This document shows positions 59,701 to 64,000 of a stretch of DNA of 64,000 bases, piece by piece. Below the pieces are notes generated by a model, which was not told the DNA's origin, ran no database searches, and saw only the letters and a list, made by a program, of their open reading frames with translations. Location of the stretch: NCBI RefSeq assembly GCF_000321225.1, contig NW_004450481.1, positions 67,394 to 131,393 of the forward strand, written 5' to 3'. Each line of letters begins with the position of its first letter. The stretch's first letter is position 1. The position numbers and the translations under genes were made by a program. This DNA comes from Odobenus rosmarus divergens. Lineage: Eukaryota; Chordata; Mammalia; Carnivora; Odobenidae.

Positions 59701-62700
59701 GTCTTGTCTTCCACCGTGTCTTCCAGCAGGTAGTCACTGTTTGCATGGTAATTTCACGCCCTGATTCCTTACCAGGTGTCTGCTTTAGGGTAGTTTTTCT
59801 TTCAATTCCTGTGGGTTTTCAGATATTCTTTTGTATCATTTGCAGCCAGATGCAGTTTTCCCTTCTCCTCTGCTCTTCTTGGGCATTTGATGGCTCTGGC
59901 GCCTCCTCGCTTTGGCTGCTCTCTCCGGGACCTGTAAGTGGTGGTGGACAGTGGCCTCCCGGTCTTGCCCCCACCTGGAGACACCAGCCATGTCCCCCCC
60001 AAGTTCGACGCCACGTTGGGCCGTGGACTCGATCCAGCCCTACTTTACTGCGGTTTTGGCACAAATGGGTAACAGACTTACCCAGGTGCCCCTTCAGTGT
60101 CTGTCAGTTCAGGTCTGTCAATGGGTGGAGCTGGACCATCCCTGCGTTCTGGTAAGCTCCACCCGATCGAGGTATCTTTCCTTTTCAGTGCACCGTTGGA
60201 TTCTGTCAATGACATTGTACATAACATTTTCACTTCGATAATCACAACGGAGGTTGATTTTTTTTGGTGCACTCTCTGTCAGGTATTAGTGTTAGACCTG
60301 CTTCGTAATTACTCTGTGTCCCATCTCCGTGCTGCAGAACCGTTTAAGTGGCCGGGACATCATCTGGTCTTGAGAAGGTTGATAGAATTTGGCTGTGTGA
60401 CCTTCCGGATCTCGACTACTTTCTCCATCTCTTTTCTGGAAATTGGGTCCTTCAGAGTTTCCATTTCTGTTGGAGACTGTTTGGGTAAATTATATTTCCC
60501 TTCAAAATTATCCATCCTAACCAGGTTTGCAAAGTTGGAGAAAGTGGTCCTTTTTTTCTTTTCATTCACTTATGATGGTTACTTCTTCCTTATTCTTTCT
60601 TCTTGTGTGTATTTGGGTCTTCTGTTTCCCTGGGTAAGGTTGCCTAGTAGCTTGTCTTTTTGTTTTTTCTTTCCAGGTTTGTATTTTAATTTTGTTGTGA
60701 TATTTTTCTGTCTTTTATAAGTCTTTAATTTGCATGTCTTCATCCTTTCTTCTAATTTTTCAAGTTATTTTCATTTGATGATTTTGCTTTAAAATTTATA
60801 TTAATCCAAGTATTTATATTAATCCAAGATGTTCCTCTAAGCCCTGCTTTACCTCTGTAACCCATAGATTCTGACATGTAATATTTGACTTGCTCATCTA
60901 GAAATTCTGTAACTGGATAGAGGGTTGTTGTGGTTGTTCTTTTAAAGATTTACTTATTTATTTTAGAGAGAGCAAGCATGAGCCTGGGGGAGGGGCAGAG
61001 GGAAAGAGAATCTCAAGCAGACTCCCTGCTGAGTGTGGAGCCCAATGCGGGGCTCGATTGCAGGACCCCGAGATCATGACCTGAGCTGAGGTCACGAGTC
61101 AGACGCTCAACCAACTGAGCCACCCACGTGCCCCGGTGGTTCTTTTTAAATTTCCTAGGGCGTAGGCCTTCTGATTTTCATTTCTCCTCACCACCAATTT
61201 GGAGCACTAAACCCAGAGAGTGTTATTCTTACTGTTTCTACTTCTGGGATTTCTCGAAGTGTTCGCTGTGTGCTAACAGAAAGTCAGAGTTTGTAAATAC
61301 CGCAGGTGCACTGGGGAGGAAGACGAGGCTTCTGTTACTGGGGTACGGGGCCCGTGAGGTCTGCCGTGACGCCGTGGCAGCATCCGCCTGCTCAGCGCTG
61401 CCTTCCTCTGGTTCCCTTTGCACGTCATGTAGCATCTGCTTAACAGAGGTTGCCGCCCTGTTAGTTGGCGCTCGTAGACACTCGTGACTATGATACTTTC
61501 CCTGTGGATCGTAGGACTGCAGCCTCTAGGACCGTGGCCCTCCCTTCCTGCCCTGACGGCAGCCCCTGCTGTGTTTCGTCTGCCCCTCACTGGCGCGCCT
61601 TCACCCAGTCTTCCTGCTGGCGTAGCTTTTGTCCACTTTTGCAGCACAGAGCTGTGTTTTGGTCTGTGAGCCAGCCTGTAGGTCTTTCTGGTCCAGGCGA
61701 GCATTAAACCCGTTGACATCGACATGGTGGACCCAGGGCAGGGGAGCAGACTTCTACCACTCCGCTGGGAAGGCCTGCCCATCTGCATGCGCTTTTGCTT
61801 TCGTTTTCCCTTTTGTCTTCATAAGGCTCAGATTTCGGATCTGGTTATTGTCTCATACACAGGCTGGCGGAGCTGATTTTATTCCTTTGCTGCCTGCTTT
61901 GTCTGCTGCTAGGACCACATTAGTCTCCCCTCGTTGTCCCAGAGTCTTTACTCAGCACATGTCCCTGCCTCGGGCAGAGCCCCCGCTCTCGCACTGGCCC
62001 CGGCGCTGGTGAGCAGACTGGCACCATCCCAGGGCGGGGAGCCTGAGCGCGGCCCTGGGGAGCCGGGGCTCGGCTCTGCTCTACCCGAGACGCGCGAGGA
62101 CGGCCGCCGGCCCCGGTGGGCAGCCAATCCTGCCAGAGCCCCAGGGGTCAACAACTGCAGGGGCCTGGTGTGGCCGGAGCTGAGCTCTCTCTGCTCCCCG
62201 CTGCTCGAGGTGAGACACACCGGGCCCCTGGACCACCAGACCGAGATGCCTTCCTCCTGTGCCAGACCGGGCTTCCAGGCCTTCCTGGGCCTGCCCCGGG
62301 CCCCATCTCTAATCACTGCTCGGCCTCCGGGGCCAGAGCTGCCCCGTTCCTCCCCCTCGGGACAGGACGCCAGTCTAACTCATCAGTCAGCCCCTGGCCT
62401 CGGTCTGTTACTTTGGTACCTCCCTCTACTCGCCATCCCTCACTTTGACCCCCCCCCCCCCCCCTTTCCCCCCCCCGCTGCTTGCACACGCTGCCTGCTA
62501 GACTTTGGGCATGTGGGGGTGTTCGCTTGGACTCTGGCCTGGGCAGGGGGGCATGTGTCCCATGGTGGCACCTGCACTGTCTGTGCCCCCTCTTCCTTCC
62601 TGAGGCCTGTCCTGTCAGGCTGGGCTTCCTTGAAGCAACTAGTCCTCCCTCCCGGAGAGTTTGTGAAACTCTTGATGCTTGGAATTCCCCGGTTTTCCCA

Positions 62701-63798
62701 GCATGCCTCTGATCTGCCCGGCACAGCCGGCAGGACAGTCCGTGAGGCCTGGGGTAAATATGAGTGTGTTGGAGGAGCTGAGACTCCGGCTGACCACAGC
62801 CATGCAGGAAGGGGCTCAGTGGCCATGCCAGCAACCTGGAATCCTCTGGGGGCAGCTGTTGGCCTGACCCTCTCTACCTCGTGTGCTCCTCCAGGGGGGC
62901 AAGGAGTACCTGATGCGGGCCCACTTCGGCCTGCCCAGCGTGGAAGCGGAGGACAAGGAGGGCAAGCCCCCGATCAGCGTCAAGTTTGAGATCCCCTACT
63001 TCACTACCTCTGGCATCCAGGTACGCGTGGCTGGGGTCGCCAGGGCCCCGGAGCAGACATGGGCAGGCCCAGGTGTCCGCCCCGGCTCAGAGAGCTGCAG
63101 ACGACAGCTTAGGTGAGGGTGCTGGTCAGCCTGTCCCGGGCCCACCGCGGGGCTGCCCTGCTTCTGCCTCTCTCCACACCTGTCAGCTCACACCTGACCC
63201 TGTGTTTCGGCTCCGAGCTCAGAGATTGGTTTGACCCCCAGAACTAGAGTCCAAGCCTCTAGTGTCCACGCACTTGCCACCGTGGGGCCTGTTTTCCTGG
63301 GCACCTCCGTGGCAGATCTGTGAGGGGAAGTGCCTGAGAGTACACACACACACCCTGGCTCTTTTCCCCCCCTTCCAGCAGTGACCCCTCCCTCCCACGG
63401 CGTCCGCATGCTATGGACAGGCACCCGCCCCTCCCATCCCCTCCCACTGCCCCCTGCCCATGCTGGCCCGCTCCTCATCACAGCCTCCCCTCCCTGGCCT
63501 CTGTGGGGAGTGGGGGGGGACCAGGAGGGGACAGCGTATACATGCTCAGGGCCCTGCTGCCTGTGCCCTAGGTGCGCTACCTGAAGATCATCGAGAAGAG
63601 CGGCTACCAGGCTCTGCCGTGGGTCCGCTACATCACTCAGAACGGAGGTGTGTGCAGCCCACCCATGCGTGCTACTGAGAGGGTGGTGCACGTGGAGCAG
63701 CCCCAGGGTTGGGGGGGCAGCCCCTCCCCCCTCAGGTACAGTGCAGAAAACCAAGGCCTCCCTCCCTGATTCTAGATTACCAGCTCCGGACCCAGTGA
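35740..63798 (+). CDS. AP1M1: AP1M1, mu1A subunit of the AP-1 clathrin adaptor (twelve coding exons, 423 aa)
   Basis: Coding exons are 35740-35781, 41285-41441, 43481-43548, 45179-45309, 46281-46428, 55649-55775, 56870-57012, 57479-57550, 57938-58096, 62895-63020, 63572-63647 and 63776-63798. They join in phase to 423 residues, the usual mu1A length. Residues 1 to about 140 are the longin-like domain (MSASAVYVLDLKGK start); about 168-421 are the mu homology domain. D174 (VFLDVIE) and W408 (ALPWVRY), which bind the tyrosine and pocket of YxxPhi cargo signals, are both present. The protein ends DYQLRTQ. AP-1 (gamma, beta1, mu1, sigma1) sorts cargo between trans-Golgi network and endosomes. The gene starts in a CpG island. 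Its introns total about 26.8 kb; introns 5 and 9 hold antisense L1. The 3' UTR continues past the window. Confidence 0.98.
35808..35989. promoter_or_regulatory. AP1M1: Array of RFX X-box motifs at the start of AP1M1 intron 1
   Basis: Seen directly: GTTGCCAGGCAAC at 35808-35820, GTTGCTAAGTAAC at 35855-35867, GTTGCTAGGTAAC at 35931-35943 and the degenerate GTTGCTAGGCACG at 35977-35989. The first three are imperfect palindromes of two RFX half sites (GTTGCY and RGYAAC) with the same one-base A spacer. The last three are each preceded by a CCCTG context. RFX1-7 binding is expected from the known X-box consensus; binding itself is inferred. Confidence 0.6.
36240..36345 (-). repeat. MIR fragment in AP1M1 intron 1
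   Basis: GAGAAACTGAGGCACAGAGA, then CCCAAGGTCACACCAGCCAC. Confidence 0.75.
36345..36680 (-). repeat. L2 in AP1M1 intron 1
   Basis: Inverted L2 with GGAGCTCACAGTCTGGTGGG and GTCAAGGAGGGCTTCCGGGA. Confidence 0.6.
37140..37380 (+). repeat. MIR in AP1M1 intron 1
   Basis: CAGCTGTGTGACCTGAGGCA then TGTTTTCCTCACTGCTCA. Confidence 0.65.
38530..39000 (-). repeat. L2 in AP1M1 intron 1
   Basis: Inverted L2 landmarks CGCTGAGCACCCACTGGCAT and GACTGCAAGTGCAAAGGCCT. The remainder of intron 1 (39000-41250) shows no recognised gene. Confidence 0.6.
41285..41441 (+). CDS. AP1M1: AP1M1 coding exon 2
   Basis: Encodes VLICRNYRGDVDMSEVEHF through KHNNLY plus one base of L67. The acceptor tract contains a run of thirteen C bases (41259-41271). 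The donor GTATCC is weak. Confidence 0.96.
41680..42010 (-). repeat. L2-like fragment in AP1M1 intron 2
   Basis: Contains CAGGAAGGGTTCCCTGAGGA and GGAGGGTTTTAGGCAGAGGG, a recurrent ancient pattern seen also at 43860-44260. Confidence 0.45.
43481..43548 (+). CDS. AP1M1: AP1M1 coding exon 3
   Basis: Encodes LVATSKKNACVSLVFSF then LYKVVQ. Acceptor is CATGCAG and donor is GTGAGT. Confidence 0.95.
43860..44260 (-). repeat. L2-like fragment in AP1M1 intron 3
   Basis: AGCACATGCAAAGCCCCTGA, then TTTCATTCCAAGCCTGATGA. A run of twelve G bases lies further on at 44694-44705. Confidence 0.5.
45179..45309 (+). CDS. AP1M1: AP1M1 coding exon 4
   Basis: Encodes VFSEYFKELEEESIRDNF, VIIYELLDELMDFGYPQTT and DSKILQ plus two bases of E133. 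This is the second half of the longin-like domain. Confidence 0.96.
45971..46152 (-). mobile_element. CanSINE in AP1M1 intron 4 (gap inside)
   Basis: T-run, AAGATTTTATTTATTTATTA, gap, then GAGCCACCCAGGCGCCC. The target-site duplication CGTAAGATATTCTT is at 45961-45974 and 46153-46166. It ends about 130 bases before exon 5. Confidence 0.93.
46010..46074. other. Assembly gap (65 N) inside a CanSINE in AP1M1 intron 4
   Basis: Gap inside the (GA)n region of a minus-strand CanSINE whose two ends are visible. Confidence 0.99.
46281..46428 (+). CDS. AP1M1: AP1M1 coding exon 5 (cargo-binding D174)
   Basis: Encodes residues 133-182: the linker YITQEGHKLETGAPRPP, then SWRSEGIKYRKNEVFLDVIE with D174, which contacts the cargo tyrosine. 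Donor is GTAGGC. A CanSINE ends about 130 bases upstream of the exon. Confidence 0.96.
48301..48494 (-). mobile_element. CanSINE inside the antisense L1
   Basis: AAAGATTTTATTTATTTATT, (GA)n, body, then GAGCCACCCAGGCGCCCAGG. Flanked by imperfect ACAAAAGTTTT-like duplications. Confidence 0.93.
49292..49457 (-). mobile_element. CanSINE inside the antisense L1
   Basis: Ends in GAGCCACCCAGGCACCCC. Flanked by TTTTTCAGAAT on both sides. Confidence 0.92.
50671..50829 (-). mobile_element. Short CanSINE of the older type inside the antisense L1
   Basis: (TTTTA)n run, AGTAATCTCTATCCCCAATG, CTCACAACCCTGAGATCAAA and CCAGCCAGGCACCC. Flanked by TCCTTTTATTTT at 50659 and 50831. Confidence 0.88.
50893..50997 (-). 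mobile_element. Truncated carnivore-type L1 3' tail
   Basis: AACTCCAGTAAGGTAACATA, then AGTTTCAGGTGTACAATATA, is inverted carnivore L1 3' UTR. An exact 13-base duplication AACTGGGTCATTT flanks it at 50880-50892 and 50998-51010. Confidence 0.85.
51431..51613 (-). mobile_element. CanSINE inside the antisense L1
   Basis: AAAAGATTTATTTGAGAGAA, (GA)n body and GAGCCACCCAGGTGCCC. Flanked by CCAGACAGTGTTAAGA at 51419 and 51614. Confidence 0.93.
52700..55648 (+). other. Right end of AP1M1 intron 5
   Basis: Mostly GC-moderate unique-looking intron. I recognise no gene; open frames here are short and lack family similarity. Confidence 0.5.
55649..55775 (+). CDS. AP1M1: AP1M1 coding exon 6
   Basis: Encodes VSANGNVLRSEIVGSIKMRV, FLSGMPELRLGLNDKVLF and DNTG plus one base of R225. 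It follows the 9.2-kb, L1-filled intron 5. Confidence 0.96.
56870..57012 (+). CDS. AP1M1: AP1M1 coding exon 7
   Basis: Encodes R225 to H272 (GKSKSVELEDVKFHQCVRL, SRFENDRTISFIPPDGEF, ELMSYRLNTH). Acceptor is CCCTCAG and donor is GTGAGT. Confidence 0.96.
57479..57550 (+). CDS. AP1M1: AP1M1 coding exon 8
   Basis: Encodes VKPLIWIESVIEKHSHSRIE then YMIK, in phase 0 at both ends. The acceptor is CCAATAG and the donor GTGCGT. Confidence 0.96.
57938..58096 (+). CDS. AP1M1: AP1M1 coding exon 9
   Basis: Encodes AKSQFKRRSTANNVEIHIPV, PNDADSPKFKTTVGSVKWV and PENSEIVWSIKSFP. Phase 0 at both ends; donor is GTGAGT. Confidence 0.96.
58560..60935 (-). mobile_element. Antisense L1 fragments in AP1M1 intron 9
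   Basis: Reverse L1-like A/T-rich sequence, for example TCTTTATATATGGGCAAGTT, TTATTGCATCTGAATTTTAA and AATTTGCATGTCTTCATCCT. A diverged segment at 59460-59590 and a C15 run at 59241-59255 interrupt it. Confidence 0.65.
60943..61134 (-). mobile_element. CanSINE in AP1M1 intron 9
   Basis: TTAAAGATTTACTTATTTAT, purine-rich body, AGATCATGACCTGAGCTGAG and GAGCCACCCACGTGCCCC. Confidence 0.92.
61140..62890 (+). other. Right end of AP1M1 intron 9
   Basis: No recognised gene. A long open frame (61934-62989) overlaps it and runs into exon 10 but has no family similarity. It includes the CpG patch at 61975-62130 and the C16-T3-C9 tract at 62449-62476. Confidence 0.5.
61975..62130. promoter_or_regulatory. 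CpG-dense patch inside AP1M1 intron 9
   Basis: About 155 bases with many CpG pairs (for example GAGACGCGCGAGGACGGCC near 62088), in an intron otherwise made of A/T-rich L1 and ordinary GC sequence. No exon or core-promoter motif could be assigned. It may be an intragenic regulatory island or simply unmethylated GC-rich sequence. Confidence 0.3.
62895..63020 (+). CDS. AP1M1: AP1M1 coding exon 10
   Basis: Encodes GGKEYLMRAHFGLPSVEA, EDKEGKPPISVKFEI and PYFTTSGIQ. Acceptor CTCCAG ends at 62894 and donor GTACGC starts at 63021. Confidence 0.96.
63572..63647 (+). CDS. AP1M1: AP1M1 coding exon 11 (cargo-binding W408)
   Basis: Encodes VRYLKIIEKSGYQALPWVRY and ITQNG plus one base of D417. W408 in ALPWVRY lines the YxxPhi-binding groove. 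Acceptor is CCCTAG and donor is GTGTGT. Confidence 0.96.
63776..63798 (+). CDS. AP1M1: AP1M1 coding exon 12 (last seven residues, stop)
   Basis: After acceptor GATTCTAG the exon completes D417 and encodes YQLRTQ, then TGA at 63796-63798. Intron 11 is only 128 bases. Confidence 0.93.
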
Positions 63799-64000
63799 GG
63801 GGCCGTGCAGCCAGCACCCCCCGGCCCCGGCGCTGGGGCTCCTGGCGGAAGCACCAGGAAGAAGCACCTGCCAAGCCTGCTGGATGGAGGAGGGGCACCC
63901 CTGGCCACCGGCCACCCTCCCGGCTCCTCCCGGGGACCCCTCCTTTTCCAGGCACACCTGCTCTGCCGTTGCCACTCTTGTCTCTGGGTCCCTTCTCCCG
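63799..64000 (+). other. AP1M1: AP1M1 3' UTR (start only)
   Basis: GC-rich sequence after the stop codon, without a poly(A) signal before the window ends. The transcript end lies outside the window. Confidence 0.7.

Noticed and set aside
61934..62989. A 351-codon plus-strand open frame in AP1M1 intron 9 overlapping exon 10.
   Set aside because: It is proline/serine/glycine-rich, runs through a poly(C) tract, reads exon 10 in a different frame from AP1M1 and shows no family similarity. It is a GC-driven chance frame.

Overview
The window is mammalian nuclear DNA from a carnivore, most likely an arctoid caniform (the bear, seal and mustelid side of the dog-like carnivores). It has split genes with GT-AG introns, CpG-rich promoters and about sixteen copies of the carnivore tRNA-Lys-derived SINE (CanSINE/SINEC). 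The head of that SINE ends in 'GGTGGCTCAGT', and its body reads 'GGATCGAGCCCCGCATCAGG' then 'GGCTCCCTGCTC'. This body differs from the dog-specific and cat-specific versions as I know them. MIR, L2, old L1 and hAT fossils fill most of the rest. The gene order HSH2D - CIB3 - FAM32A - AP1M1 matches the human 19p13.11 neighbourhood.

Layout: (1) 1-3.9 kb is noncoding sequence upstream of HSH2D, with MIR/L2 fossils, one CanSINE, a 50-base gap and one possible 5' noncoding exon. (2) HSH2D (+) has five coding exons from 3907 to 9899, giving 360 residues, with a poly(A) signal at 9985. (3) CIB3 (-) has six coding exons from 16970 down to 11486, giving 187 residues, with a poly(A) signal at 11403-11398. 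HSH2D and CIB3 converge tail to tail with about 1.4 kb between their ends. (4) About 17.5-27.8 kb is a gene-free repeat sink of stacked L1 3' ends and nested CanSINEs. (5) FAM32A (+) has four coding exons from 28143 to 32371, giving 112 residues, and starts in a small CpG-rich promoter. (6) About 32.6-35.4 kb is intergenic. (7) AP1M1 (+) has twelve coding exons from 35740 to 63798, giving 423 residues, and starts in a strong CpG island. Its introns 5 and 9 hold long antisense L1 blocks. Its 3' UTR runs off the window.

All four reading frames were rebuilt exon by exon, and every junction keeps phase. The genes are not a functional cluster. HSH2D is a haematopoietic SH2 adaptor, CIB3 an EF-hand calcium sensor, FAM32A a nuclear splicing factor and AP1M1 the mu1A subunit of the AP-1 clathrin adaptor. 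I found no previously undescribed gene system. The most interesting leads are regulatory or structural: three full plus one degenerate RFX X-box just inside AP1M1 intron 1; a compact E-box, four-CCAAT and YY1 cluster inside CIB3 intron 3; a fourfold tandem amplification of an L2 tail in CIB3 intron 4; a duplicated polypyrimidine tract before FAM32A exon 3; and a datable three-layer SINE-in-SINE-in-L1 nest.
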